Below, piece after piece: positions 1 to 7,561 of a stretch of DNA of 14,072 nucleotides; the stretch's first letter is position 1; each line of letters starts with the position of its first letter. This DNA is from DATAYA01 sp036272815 (lineage in GTDB: Bacteria; Pseudomonadota; Alphaproteobacteria; Acetobacterales; Acetobacteraceae). The notes under the pieces were generated by a model that searched no databases, was not told the origin of the DNA, and was given only the letters and a program-made list of their open reading frames with translations. Location of the stretch: assembly GCA_036272815.1 (NCBI GenBank), contig DATAYA010000233.1:1-14072 (forward strand). The letters run 5' to 3'. The translations under genes were made by a program, and so were the position numbers.

Positions 1-1094
1 TCCGGCAGCCCGGCATCGGCGAGCAACTGCTTGGCCTTCGCGGTGTCCTTCTTGAACGGCCGCTCCGTGAGCGCGCCGGGCAAGCCCTCGGGCAGAAACG
101 ACTGACCCACCGTCCAGGTATCGGGGGTGATGTTCGTGGCGATTGCGTCATAGTCGATCGCCCACTTGATCGCCTGACGCACCTGCGGCTTGGCGAGTTG
201 CGGCGTCGCCTGGTTCATCGCGATGTACATCGACGTGCCCTGCTTGGCCGTCGCCAGATGGTACGCAGGATTGCCCCTGATCGTCTTGAGCTGGTCCGCC
301 TGCAGGTCGCGCGCGATGTCGGCGTCGCCCCTCTGCAGCAGCAGGAACTGCGCCGCCGGGTCTTTCACGTGGCGGATCACCACCCGCCGCGCGCCGACCT
401 TGATGCCGGAATGCGGATTGGCGTCGGCGATCACGTGGTCGCTTGCCGCCCACGAGGTGAGCTGATAGGCGCCGGCGCCCGCGGTGTGGGTCTTGAGCCA
501 GCCGTTGCCCATGTCGCCGCCGGACTGGTGTGCCATTGCTGTCGCCCTGTCGACGATGCTGCCGACATTGGCCGAGAGGCAGTAGAGCACGAAGGTCGTC
601 GCCTGCGCCGAGGGCAGCGTCACCACCAGCGTCTTCGGGTCGGTCGCCTGGATCAGCTTGCCGACGTTGTCCTTGCTGAAGCCGAACTGGGTGACGATGA
701 ACCCCGGCGTCTTGTCGAGCAGCACGACGCGCTGCAACGAGAAGGCCGCGTCCTCGGCGGTCACCTTCTTGCCGGACGCGAACGTCGCATCGCCGCGCAT
801 GTGGAAGGTGAAGGTGCGGCCGTCGGCGCTCACCTCCCATTTCTCGGCGAGGTCGCCCACGATGCCGGTGCCCTTGGCCAAGTCCGGCGCCACCAGCTTG
901 CGATAGCAGTTGCCGTCAACCTCGTTGTCGGTGAACTCGTAGGCCTCCGCGGGGTCGAAGCTGATGATGTCGTCGATCTGCTTGGCCATCACGATCACCT
1001 GCTTCGGCGTCGCGGCCCAGGCCCGGGTCAGGCTCGCGTAGTCGAGAAAGGGCGCGGCCGTGGTGGCGGCGATCATGGCGCGGCGGGTGAGCAT
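1..1094 (-). CDS. ABC transporter substrate-binding protein, family 5 (peptide/nickel/opine type), 3' end cut by window edge
   Basis: Periplasmic solute-binding lipid-free receptor that would deliver a ligand to an ABC importer. Translating from the ATG at 1094 gives 364 residues before the window edge; the family is usually about 500-530, so roughly the last third is missing. The N-terminus (MLTRRAMIAATTAAPF, then an Ala-rich stretch ending near ARAWA-like LTRAWA at 22-27) is an export signal with a twin-arginine pair at residues 4-5, though it lacks the full Tat consensus. Family hallmarks follow: DxxISFDPAE near residues 42-50, LAEKWEVSADGRTFTFHMR, and AKQLLADAGLP at the window edge. An AGGGAG ribosome site lies about 8 bases before the start. 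It sits 56 bp behind an ATPase of a different ABC class; Dpp/Opp-type permease genes may lie beyond the left edge. The ligand cannot be told from sequence. Confidence 0.9.
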   Translation of the reverse strand, partial: MLTRRAMIAATTAAPFLDYASLTRAWAATPKQVIVMAKQIDDIISFDPAEAYEFTDNEVDGNCYRKLVAPDLAKGTGIVGDLAEKWEVSADGRTFTFHMRGDATFASGKKVTAEDAAFSLQRVVLLDKTPGFIVTQFGFSKDNVGKLIQATDPKTLVVTLPSAQATTFVLYCLSANVGSIVDRATAMAHQSGGDMGNGWLKTHTAGAGAYQLTSWAASDHVIADANPHSGIKVGARRVVIRHVKDPAAQFLLLQRGDADIARDLQADQLKTIRGNPAYHLATAKQGTSMYIAMNQATPQLAKPQVRQAIKWAIDYDAIATNITPDTWTVGQSFLPEGLPGALTERPFKKDTAKAKQLLADAGLP

Positions 1095-1116
1095 CGCGTT
1101 TCTCCCTGGCGTGTCG

Positions 1117-1134
1117 CCCGGGTCGGGCCCCGGG
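1117..1134 (-). promoter_or_regulatory. small GC hairpin between ATPase gene and binding-protein gene
   Basis: CCCGGG at 1117-1122 is repeated at 1129-1134 with a 6-base loop. Because CCCGGG is its own complement, the transcript can form a 6-bp all-GC stem in the 56-bp gap, just upstream of the AGGGAG ribosome site of the binding-protein gene. It could be a processing or partial termination site that sets different expression for the two genes, but in DNA this GC-rich such a stem can occur by chance. There is no U-tract. Confidence 0.25.
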
Positions 1135-1150
1135 TCGTTCCGCCAGATTG

Positions 1151-2494
1151 TCACCCGGCGCGCGCCGGGGAAAGCTCCTCCTGCTGGTCCTCCTCCAAGA
1201 AGAACTGGTCGGCCTCCTCGTCATAGGCGAAGAGGTCGGCGTAGCGGCCCCAGCCGATCACCGCCTTCAGCGTCTCATCGGCATAGTCGGGCGACATGTG
1301 CTCCTCGAGGTCGTCGCGGAAGCGCGCGGCCGACACGCGATGGTTACGCCGCTCGCGCACCTCGTCGTGGATCAGCGAGGCGAGCGGCACATGCGCGCGC
1401 AACGCTTGCGCGAACAGCGTCTTGCGCGCCTCGGTGTCCTCGACGGCGAACTGCCGGCCGCTGTCGGTGAGGCGGATGTCGCCCTCCTCCAGCACCGCGA
1501 AGCCCAGCAGCGCCAGTGCCTCGCCGAGCGGCAGCAGCTCGTCCGCCTCCAATTGCAGGGCGCCGGCGAGCGCGGGCAGGTCGGCGCGCCCGTTGTAGGG
1601 CGGCCCCGCCAGCGCCTCCAACATGCCTGCGAGCAGGTTGATCGACAGCGGGTGCAGGGCCAGGCCGATCTGCGGCGGCGCGCCGACCGGCCGCGGGGCG
1701 GGGGCCGGCGCGCGCCGCGTCATCACCGCGTAGATGTCGTCCACCATCTGCCGGAACGCCGGATCGAGGCGGTTGCGGGGATGCGCGAACGGCACCCGCA
1801 TCTCGTTGGCGACACGGCCGGGGTTGGACGAGAACACGAGGATGCGGTCGCACATCAGCACCGCCTCCTCGATGTTGTGCGTCACCATCAGCACCGACTT
1901 GACCGGCAGCCGATGCTCCATCCATAGGTCGATCAGGTCGGTGCGCAACGTCTCGGCGGTCAGCACGTCGAGCGCGCTAAACGGCTCGTCCATCAGCAGG
2001 AGGTCGGGATGCACGACGAGCGCGCGCGCCAGCCCGACGCGCTGGCGCATCCCTCCGGAGAGTTCCTTCGGATACGCGCTGTCGTAGCCGCCGAGACCGA
2101 TCAGGTCGATCGCCTCCTCCGCCCGCTGCTCGCGTTCCGCGCGCGGCACGCCGAGCGCCTCCAGGCCCAGCTCCACGTTCTCCTGCACCGTCAGCCAGGG
2201 GAACAGCGCAAAGCTCTGGAACACCATCGCGACCCCTTCGGCCGGGCCGCGCAGGCGGGTGCCGCGCCAATAGACCTCGCCGCCGGTGGGCGTGAGCAGC
2301 CCCGAGACGATGCGCAGCAGCGTCGACTTTCCGGAACCGGAACGGCCGAGCAGGCCGACGATCTCGCCGGGCACCAGGCGAAGCTCCACATTGTCGAGCA
2401 CCACGAGATCCGCGGTGCTGTCCTTGTGATACGCCTGTCGCACACCGCGGACGTCGAGCAGCGCGTCGGCGGTGGGCGCCACGATTCTGTCCAT
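1151..2494 (-). CDS. ABC transporter ATPase, nitrate/sulfonate/bicarbonate class, with C-terminal AAA-associated domain
   Basis: Cytoplasmic ATP-hydrolysing subunit of an importer, 447 residues. The nucleotide-binding domain (about 10-235) is complete: Walker A GRSGSGKS at 50-57, Q-loop glutamine at 93 in VFQSFALFPW, signature LSGGM at 145-149, Walker B LLLMDE at 165-170, and switch histidine H206 in MVTHNIEEA. This resembles NrtD/SsuB/TauB proteins, which are usually about 250-270 residues. Here about 175 more residues follow (about 275-430), matching the C-terminal AAA-associated domain found on a subset of these ATPases; its role is unknown and could be regulatory. The tail is strongly acidic (DEEADQ, LEEDQQEE). 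It lies 32 bp after the duplicated permease gene, clearly one operon, and is followed 56 bp on by a family 5 binding protein. Substrate unknown, possibly an anion. Confidence 0.93.
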   Translation of the reverse strand: MDRIVAPTADALLDVRGVRQAYHKDSTADLVVLDNVELRLVPGEIVGLLGRSGSGKSTLLRIVSGLLTPTGGEVYWRGTRLRGPAEGVAMVFQSFALFPWLTVQENVELGLEALGVPRAEREQRAEEAIDLIGLGGYDSAYPKELSGGMRQRVGLARALVVHPDLLLMDEPFSALDVLTAETLRTDLIDLWMEHRLPVKSVLMVTHNIEEAVLMCDRILVFSSNPGRVANEMRVPFAHPRNRLDPAFRQMVDDIYAVMTRRAPAPAPRPVGAPPQIGLALHPLSINLLAGMLEALAGPPYNGRADLPALAGALQLEADELLPLGEALALLGFAVLEEGDIRLTDSGRQFAVEDTEARKTLFAQALRAHVPLASLIHDEVRERRNHRVSAARFRDDLEEHMSPDYADETLKAVIGWGRYADLFAYDEEADQFFLEEDQQEELSPARAG

Positions 2495-2526
2495 GCTGCG
2501 CGTGCCCCATTCTCAGCGTGTTATTG

Positions 2527-4248
2527 TCAGAGTGCCATGCGGCGGGTGCTGAAGGCATAGAGCGGCCGCCAGAGCAGCCGGTTGAAGGCCAGCACGAAAC
2601 CCGACATCACCGCGACGCCGAGCAGGATGCGCGGCGTGTCGCCGGCTTTGCTTGCCTCCGCGATATACGCGCCGAGACCGTGCGCTACCAGATTGGTCTT
2701 CCCCCAGGAGGCGACCTCCGCGACAATCGCGGTGTTCCAGGCATTGCCGCTGGCGGTGATGGCACCGGTGACGAGATAGGGCAGGATGCCGGGCAGCATC
2801 ACCCGCCGCCACCACAGGAAGCCACCGACGCGGAAATTGCTCGCCACCTCCTTGAGGTCGCCGGGGAAGGCGGCCGCGCCGGCGATGACGTTGAACAGGA
2901 TGTACCACTGCGTCCCGAGCAGCATCAGCGGCGTCAGCCAGATGTCGGGATCGAGCGCGAAATGCACGATCACGACGACGAAGATCGGGAAGAAGAGATT
3001 GGCCGGGAAGGCCGCGAGAAACTGCGCCACCGGCTGCGCGAAGCGCGCCCAACGCGGCCGCAGCCCGAACCAGACGCCGAGCGGAACCCAGATCGCCGCC
3101 GCGACCACCACGATCAGCAGCACCCGAGCCAGGGTGAAGCACCCATCCAGGACTGCGGTTGCGAGATCGTGCCAGTGCAGCGTGTGCGCGATGAAGCCTG
3201 CGATCCGTGTCGCCGCCCACCCGATCGCGACCGCCAGCGCCGCGATCCAGACCACATCGGCGGCGCGCGACCGCCAGGCCGGGCGCTCGCGCGGGGCCCG
3301 CACGCGCGCGAGCCGCATGCCGCTCACCGCGAAGAAGATTGCGCCCAGCGCGTCCGAGCCGATGCGCAGCAGCTGCGTCCGCCGCAGCAGCGCCAGCAGC
3401 CAGGGATCCTCCGCCTCGTCCGCCGCCACGACCTCGAAGCGGAACTTGGTCGACCACGCGACCAGCGGCCGGAACAGGAGCTGGTCATAGAGAAGAATGA
3501 CGACCAGCATCGCGCCGATCGCCTCGAGCACGGCGCCGATGTCGCGATGTTCGAGCGCCAGTGCCACGTAGGAGCCGATGCCCGGCAGCTTCCACGTCGT
3601 GCTGCCGACCGAGACCGCCTCGGACGCGACGACGAAGAACCAGCCGCCCGACATCGACAGCATGGTGTTCCACACCAGGCCGGGCACCGCGAACGGCACC
3701 TCCAGCCGCCAGAACCGCTGCCACGGCGAGAGGTGGAACGCACGCGCCGCCTCGTCGAGATCGGCCGGCAGGGTGGTCAGCGACTGGTACATGCTGAACG
3801 CCATGTTCCAGGCCTGGCTGGTGAAGATCGCAAAGATCGCGGCCAGCTCCGCGCCCAGCACGCGGCCCGGAAACAGGCCCATGAAGAAGACGACCGTGAA
3901 CGAGAGAAAACCCAGGATCGGCACCGACTGCAGGATGTCGAGCACGGGTATCAGGATCATCCCGGCGCGCCGGCTCTTCGCCGCCCAGGTCGCGTAGGTG
4001 AAGGTGAACACCAGCGAGCACACGAGGGCGGCGAACATCCGCATCGTCGTGCGCAGCGCGTAGTACGGCAGGAACGAGGGTTGGAGATGGATCGCCGTCG
4101 CCTGCATCGCGGCGAGCGGCTGAAGCGTGCTGCGGGCGCCGGTGACCAGTGCCACGAACAGGCCGAAGATGACCACCATGGCCGCGATGTCGAGCAGGTT
4201 CGGCAGCCGCCGCGCGGAGACGATGGCCGGGAAGGTGGTGTCGGACAT
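2527..4248 (-). CDS. duplicated ABC transporter permease (two BPD_transp_1 domains in one chain), anion-transport class
   Basis: Inner-membrane channel subunit of 573 residues made of two homologous permease halves. The first half has membrane segments from about residue 20 and an EAA coupling loop near 160-190 (PADLDEAARAF then PFAVPG). The second half has its EAA loop near 461-495 (FPGDLKEVASNF then LPGILPY). Both halves end alike: LLFRPLVAWSTK at 257-268 and LLWRPLYAFSTR at 558-569, which argues for internal duplication rather than fusion of unrelated genes. This matches the family of duplicated anion-transport permeases (COG4986 type) that normally pair with an ATPase carrying the AAA-associated domain, as found next door. 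One chain can therefore supply both membrane domains of the importer. The ATG at 4248 is followed by a short hydrophilic stretch before the first membrane segment. Substrate not predictable from sequence. Confidence 0.92.
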   Translation of the reverse strand: MSDTTFPAIVSARRLPNLLDIAAMVVIFGLFVALVTGARSTLQPLAAMQATAIHLQPSFLPYYALRTTMRMFAALVCSLVFTFTYATWAAKSRRAGMILIPVLDILQSVPILGFLSFTVVFFMGLFPGRVLGAELAAIFAIFTSQAWNMAFSMYQSLTTLPADLDEAARAFHLSPWQRFWRLEVPFAVPGLVWNTMLSMSGGWFFVVASEAVSVGSTTWKLPGIGSYVALALEHRDIGAVLEAIGAMLVVILLYDQLLFRPLVAWSTKFRFEVVAADEAEDPWLLALLRRTQLLRIGSDALGAIFFAVSGMRLARVRAPRERPAWRSRAADVVWIAALAVAIGWAATRIAGFIAHTLHWHDLATAVLDGCFTLARVLLIVVVAAAIWVPLGVWFGLRPRWARFAQPVAQFLAAFPANLFFPIFVVVIVHFALDPDIWLTPLMLLGTQWYILFNVIAGAAAFPGDLKEVASNFRVGGFLWWRRVMLPGILPYLVTGAITASGNAWNTAIVAEVASWGKTNLVAHGLGAYIAEASKAGDTPRILLGVAVMSGFVLAFNRLLWRPLYAFSTRRMAL

Positions 4249-4272
4249 GGGGGTTCCGGGATGCGCTGCCCG

Positions 4273-4302
4273 GCTCTAGCCCAGCATCGGCCACCTTGTC
4301 AG
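4273..4302 (-). promoter_or_regulatory. weak candidate promoter for the permease-ATPase operon
   Basis: Reading the minus strand, CTGACA (4302-4297, 5 of 6 to the -35 consensus) is followed 18 bases later by TAGAGC (4278-4273, 3 of 6 to the -10 consensus). It sits in the 98-bp gap before the permease start at 4248. A poor -10 would fit a promoter that needs an activator, and a tandem repeat lies directly upstream. This is pattern matching only; in GC-rich DNA such matches are weak evidence. Confidence 0.2.
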
Positions 4303-4320
4303 CCCGCACGGCGATGGCGA

Positions 4321-4350
4321 CTGCGTAACGGTCACCTGCGTGACGGTCAG
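4321..4350. repeat. 15-bp tandem direct repeat at the dut / permease junction
   Basis: Two adjacent 15-base units, CTGCGTAACGGTCAC (4321-4335) and CTGCGTGACGGTCAG (4336-4350), agree at 13 of 15 positions. Each contains an imperfect dyad of the form GTRACGGTCA. The second unit covers the dut stop codon (TGA at 4349-4347). The pair lies just upstream of the candidate promoter for the transporter operon, around -70 relative to a start near 4266. It could be a pair of regulator half-sites or simply a small tandem duplication. Confidence 0.5.
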
Positions 4351-4811
4351 GCGCCCGTCGATCCGAAGCCGCCGGCGCCGCGGCGGCTGGTGGCGGAGAA
4401 CGCAGCCACGGCGCGCAGGCGAGGCCGCAGGACGGGGACGAACAGCATCTGCGCGAACCGCTCGCCGGGCTCGATCAGCAGCGGCGCGGTGCCGGCCGGG
4501 CTGCGGTTCCAGGCGCTGACCATGATCGGCCCGGTGTAGTCGGGGTCGATCAGTCCCACGAGGTTGCCGAGCACGAGGCCGCGCCGATGCCCCGCGCCGG
4601 AACGCGGCAGCACCAACGCCGCGATGCCGGGATCGCCGATGTGGAGTGAAAAACCGGCGCCGATCAGGGCGGGCGCCGATTGCGGCGGCAGTTCCAGCGG
4701 CGCGTCGAGGCAGGCATGGAGGTCGATGGCGGCCGCCATGTCGCTCTGCCAGACGGGCATTCCCCATTCGTGCAGGCGCGGGTCCAGCACGACCAATTCG
4801 ACGTCGTTCAC
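4347..4811 (-). CDS. dut: dUTP diphosphatase (dUTPase)
   Basis: Hydrolyses dUTP to dUMP and pyrophosphate, keeping uracil out of DNA and feeding dTMP synthesis; works as a cytoplasmic homotrimer. All five trimeric-dUTPase motifs are visible in 154 residues, the usual length: motif 1 AAAIDLHA (aspartate 30), motif 2 RSGAGHRRG with R70-S71-G72, motif 3 GLIDPDYTGPIMV at 86-98 with D89, D91 and Y92, motif 4 GERFAQ at 116-121, and motif 5 RGAGGFGSTG at 144-153. The chain ends right after motif 5, so the substrate-capping tail is complete. The start is GTG at 4811 and overlaps the xseA stop as GTGA, preceded by GAGGA within the xseA end; this implies translational coupling to xseA. Motif 2 carries AGHRRGL where many homologues have SGLAxKxG, a mild variation. 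Confidence 0.97.
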   Translation of the reverse strand: MNDVELVVLDPRLHEWGMPVWQSDMAAAIDLHACLDAPLELPPQSAPALIGAGFSLHIGDPGIAALVLPRSGAGHRRGLVLGNLVGLIDPDYTGPIMVSAWNRSPAGTAPLLIEPGERFAQMLFVPVLRPRLRAVAAFSATSRRGAGGFGSTGA

Positions 4812-6238
4812 GGGCGCACATCCTCGGCGCGGGCGGCGATCGTGCCGTCGGCGAACTGGAGCGCCAGGGCGTCACCGGGCGCGATGCCGGCGGCACGGGT
4901 CAGCGTGCGGCCGGAGGCGTCGGAGACGCGCACGAAACCGCGGTCGAGCACACCACGATAGGAGACCGCCTCCAGCGTCGCGGCCAGTCCGTCGAGCCGC
5001 AGCCGCCGCTCGCGCAGACGGGAGAGCAGCGATGCCGGCGTCAGGCGGCCGGCAATGCGCCCGAAATCGTGGCCGCGCGCCTGGAGGCTGTGGCGCAGCG
5101 CGGCGCCCAGCGTCGCAGACGCAACCGCGAGCGGCGAGCGCCGCCGCTCGATGAGGCCGCGCGCGTCCGGCATCGCCCGCTCGGCGCGCAGCAGCGCCGT
5201 CCGCCGCGCCGCGAGCAGGCTCGGCAGCGCGCGTTCGAGGCGCAATGCGCGATCATCGAGCCGCTGCCGCGCGGCGCCGAGCAGGCCGGGCAGGTCAGGC
5301 AAGCCCCGCACCGCCCGCGACAGCGCCAACGTCGATTCCTGCACCAGCCGGTGCAGCCCGCCCGCGAGCCGGGCCCGCTTCTGCGCGAGGTCGGCCGCCA
5401 GCTCCGCGCGGGACGGCACCGCCATCTCGGCCGCCGCGGTGGGTGTGGGCGCACGGCGATCGCTCGCGTGGTCGATCAGCGTGGTGTCGGTCTCGTGGCC
5501 GACCGCCGAGATCAGCGGGATCGAGCAGGCGGCCGCCGCACGCACCACCGCCTCGTCGTTGAACGCCATCAGGTCTTCGAGGCTGCCGCCGCCGCGCGCC
5601 ACGATCAGCAAGTCCGGGCGGGGGATCGCACCTCCCGCCGGGAGTGCGTCGAAGCCCGCGATGGCGCGCGCGATCCGCTCGGCGGCGCCATCTCCCTGCA
5701 CCGCGACCGGCCAGACCAGCAGGTGGCGCGGGAACCGGCGGGCGATCGTCGTGCGAATGTCCTGCAGCACCGCCCCCTGCGGCGATGTGACGATCCCGAT
5801 GACGTCCGGCAGCAGCGGCAGCCTGCGCTTGCGGTCGGCATCGAACAGGCCCTCGGCGGCGAGGCGCTGACGCAGCTTCTCAACCCGCGCGAGCAGCGCG
5901 CCCTCGCCCGCGTATTCGATGCGGTCGACGATGAGCTGATAGGTCGAGCGCTCGCCGTAGGTCGTGATGCGGCCGGTCGCGATCACCTCGACCCCGTCCT
6001 CGGGCCGCAGCCCGAGCCGCGACGCGCCGCTGCGCCAGACGACGGCGGCGAGCTTGGCCCCCTCGTCCTTGAGGCAGAAATACATATGGCCGGAGCCGTG
6101 GTGCTTGAATTCGCTTATTTCTCCACGCACCCGGATGCGGCCGAACGTGCCCTCCAGCGTGCGCTTCACGGCGCCCGAGATCTCCGAGACGGCGTATTCC
6201 GGGACGTTGCTGGCGGGCGGCGGCGCGGTGTCGTTCAT
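4808..6238 (-). CDS. xseA: exodeoxyribonuclease VII large subunit
   Basis: Large subunit of exonuclease VII, which degrades single-stranded DNA from both ends into acid-soluble oligonucleotides and acts with several copies of XseB. Length 476, normal for the family (about 450-530 in alphaproteobacteria). An N-terminal OB-fold DNA-binding domain covers about 13-110, with GSGHMYFCLKDE at 48-59. The catalytic domain follows, with RGGGSLEDLMAFNDE at 215-229 and SAVGHETDTTLIDHASD at 244-260, both diagnostic. A long Arg/Leu-rich helical section (about 275-420) is the coiled-coil arm, and a small C-terminal beta region ends in DGTIAARAEDVRP. The ATG at 6238 diverges from purD across 62 bp. xseB is not adjacent here. 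The gene is translationally coupled to dut at its 3' end. Confidence 0.97.
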   Translation of the reverse strand: MNDTAPPPASNVPEYAVSEISGAVKRTLEGTFGRIRVRGEISEFKHHGSGHMYFCLKDEGAKLAAVVWRSGASRLGLRPEDGVEVIATGRITTYGERSTYQLIVDRIEYAGEGALLARVEKLRQRLAAEGLFDADRKRRLPLLPDVIGIVTSPQGAVLQDIRTTIARRFPRHLLVWPVAVQGDGAAERIARAIAGFDALPAGGAIPRPDLLIVARGGGSLEDLMAFNDEAVVRAAAACSIPLISAVGHETDTTLIDHASDRRAPTPTAAAEMAVPSRAELAADLAQKRARLAGGLHRLVQESTLALSRAVRGLPDLPGLLGAARQRLDDRALRLERALPSLLAARRTALLRAERAMPDARGLIERRRSPLAVASATLGAALRHSLQARGHDFGRIAGRLTPASLLSRLRERRLRLDGLAATLEAVSYRGVLDRGFVRVSDASGRTLTRAAGIAPGDALALQFADGTIAARAEDVRP

Positions 6239-6256
6239 CGCCCGAGCCTATGCTAG

Positions 6257-6275
6257 AGCGGCCGCTTCGCGAAGC
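6257..6275. repeat. two overlapping perfect palindromes in the xseA-purD divergent gap
   Basis: AGCGGCCGCT (6257-6266) and GCTTCGCGAAGC (6264-6275) are perfect palindromes of 10 and 12 bases that share three bases. They sit in the middle of the 62-bp divergent intergenic region, where a shared operator could affect both genes. High GC makes short palindromes common, so function is unproven. Confidence 0.35.
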
Positions 6276-6300
6276 TGGCTGCGAAAGTGGGGAGCGGGGA

Positions 6301-7560
6301 ATGGAGGTGTTGCTGGTCGGATCGGGCGGCCGCGAGCACGCGCTCGCCTGGGCGCTGTCGGCAAGCCCACTGCTCCGAAAACTCTGGGCTGCCCCCGGCA
6401 ATCCCGGCATCGCCGAGATCGCGGAATGCGTGCCGGTCGCGGCGGAGGATGTCGCCGGCCTGGTCGCCTTCGCGCGGGACAAGAAAATCGACCTGGTGGT
6501 GCCGGGGCCGGAGGCGCCGCTGGTGGCGGGACTGGCCGATGCGCTGGCGGCGGCCGGCATCCGCTGCTGCGGCCCGAGTGCGGCGGCGGCACGCCTCGAA
6601 GGCAGCAAGAGCTTCGCCCACGCGATCTGCGACGAGGCCGGCATCCCGACCGCGCGCTGGGAGGCGTTCGACGACGCCGAAGCCGCGATCGATTTCATCC
6701 GCCGCCGCGGCGCGCCGCTGGTAGTCAAGGCGGACGGGCTCGCCGCCGGCAAGGGCGTCGTGGTCGCCGCGACCGAAGCGGAGGCGGAGACGGCGGTCCA
6801 CGCCATGATGCGCGATGCTGCGTTCGGGGCTGCCGGCGAGCGGCTGGTGATCGAGGAATGTCTCGAAGGCAACGAACTGTCGGTGTTCGCGCTCTGCGAT
6901 GGCCTGGATGCCATCTTCCTCGGCGCTGCCCGCGACCACAAGCGCGCGGGCGATGGCGATACCGGGCCGAACACCGGCGGGATGGGTGCGATCTCACCGC
7001 CGCCGGAGGCGACCGAGGCGCTGGCCGCATCGGTGATGGAGCGGATCGTGCGCCCGGCCCTGGCGGCGCTGGCGGCGCGCGGCGCGCCGTTCCGCGGCGT
7101 GCTGTTCGCCGGCCTGATGCTGACCGCCGACGGCGCCAAGGTCATCGAGTTCAACGCCCGCTGGGGGGATCCGGAAGCGCAATGCCTGCTGCCGCGGCTG
7201 CGCTCGGACCTGCTGCCGGCCCTGGTCGCGGCCTGCGACGGGGAACTGGCGCGCTTTGACCTGCGCTGGCGGGAGGAGGCGAGTGTCGCCGTGGTGATCG
7301 CCTCCCGCGGCTATCCGGGGGCGTATCGGGCCGGCGGCGCGCTGCACGGGTTGGCGGCGGCAGCCGCACTTCCGGGGGTGCTGGTGTTCCAGGCCGGCAC
7401 GCGAATCGAGGCCGGGGTGCTCATGGCGGCCGGAGGGCGGGTGCTCACGGTGGTCGGGCGCGGCGCCGACCTCGTGGAGGCACGGGCGCGCGCCTATGCC
7501 GGGGTCGCGGCGGCGGCGTGGGAGGGCGGGTTCTGGCGGAGCGACATCGGCGGTCGCTGA
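6301..7560 (+). CDS. purD: phosphoribosylamine--glycine ligase (GAR synthetase)
   Basis: Catalyses step two of de novo purine synthesis: phosphoribosylamine plus glycine plus ATP gives glycinamide ribonucleotide. The 419-residue length is typical. The N-terminal domain opens with MEVLLVGSGGREHALAW; the ATP-grasp core shows KADGLAAGKGV at 143-153, the signature DHKRAGDGDTGPNTGGMGA at 212-230, and FNARWGDPEAQ at 284-294, where most homologues have F or L in place of W. The C-terminal domain has the usual SVAVVIASRGYPG segment. I chose the ATG at 6301 because the GSGGREHA motif follows directly and GGGGAGCGGGGA precedes it; the frame also contains an ATG at 6250, but the added 17 residues are unlike the family. 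It diverges from xseA, a pairing common in alphaproteobacteria. Confidence 0.97.
   Translation: MEVLLVGSGGREHALAWALSASPLLRKLWAAPGNPGIAEIAECVPVAAEDVAGLVAFARDKKIDLVVPGPEAPLVAGLADALAAAGIRCCGPSAAAARLEGSKSFAHAICDEAGIPTARWEAFDDAEAAIDFIRRRGAPLVVKADGLAAGKGVVVAATEAEAETAVHAMMRDAAFGAAGERLVIEECLEGNELSVFALCDGLDAIFLGAARDHKRAGDGDTGPNTGGMGAISPPPEATEALAASVMERIVRPALAALAARGAPFRGVLFAGLMLTADGAKVIEFNARWGDPEAQCLLPRLRSDLLPALVAACDGELARFDLRWREEASVAVVIASRGYPGAYRAGGALHGLAAAAALPGVLVFQAGTRIEAGVLMAAGGRVLTVVGRGADLVEARARAYAGVAAAAWEGGFWRSDIGGR
7540..7558. terminator. weak hairpin at the convergent purD / cupin ends
   Basis: AGCGAC (7540-7545) and GTCGCT (7553-7558) form a perfect 6-bp inverted repeat with a 7-base loop, overlapping the last purD codons. 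purD (stop ending 7560) and the cupin gene (stop starting 7562) converge with one base between them, so any terminator must overlap coding sequence. No U-tract follows, so intrinsic termination is doubtful. Confidence 0.2.
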
Positions 7561-7561
7561 C

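Noticed and set aside
2518..4539. Long open frame (673 codons) on the plus strand opposite the permease gene
   Set aside because: Arg/His/Gln/Asp-rich composition with no recognisable domain; it mirrors the strong GC3 bias of the true minus-strand permease, which has clear membrane segments and EAA loops.
4646..6256. Long open frame (536 codons) on the plus strand opposite xseA and dut
   Set aside because: Low-complexity Arg/Ala/Gln-rich translation without motifs; the opposite strand carries complete xseA and dut motifs.
6250..6300. Upstream ATG for purD at 6250
   Set aside because: Would add 17 residues not seen in the family, while the ATG at 6301 has a purine-rich ribosome site and the canonical N-terminus.
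5880..7154. Minus-strand open frame (424 codons) opposite purD and reaching into xseA
   Set aside because: Ser/Ala/Pro-rich chance frame; its final part is merely a shifted frame of xseA.
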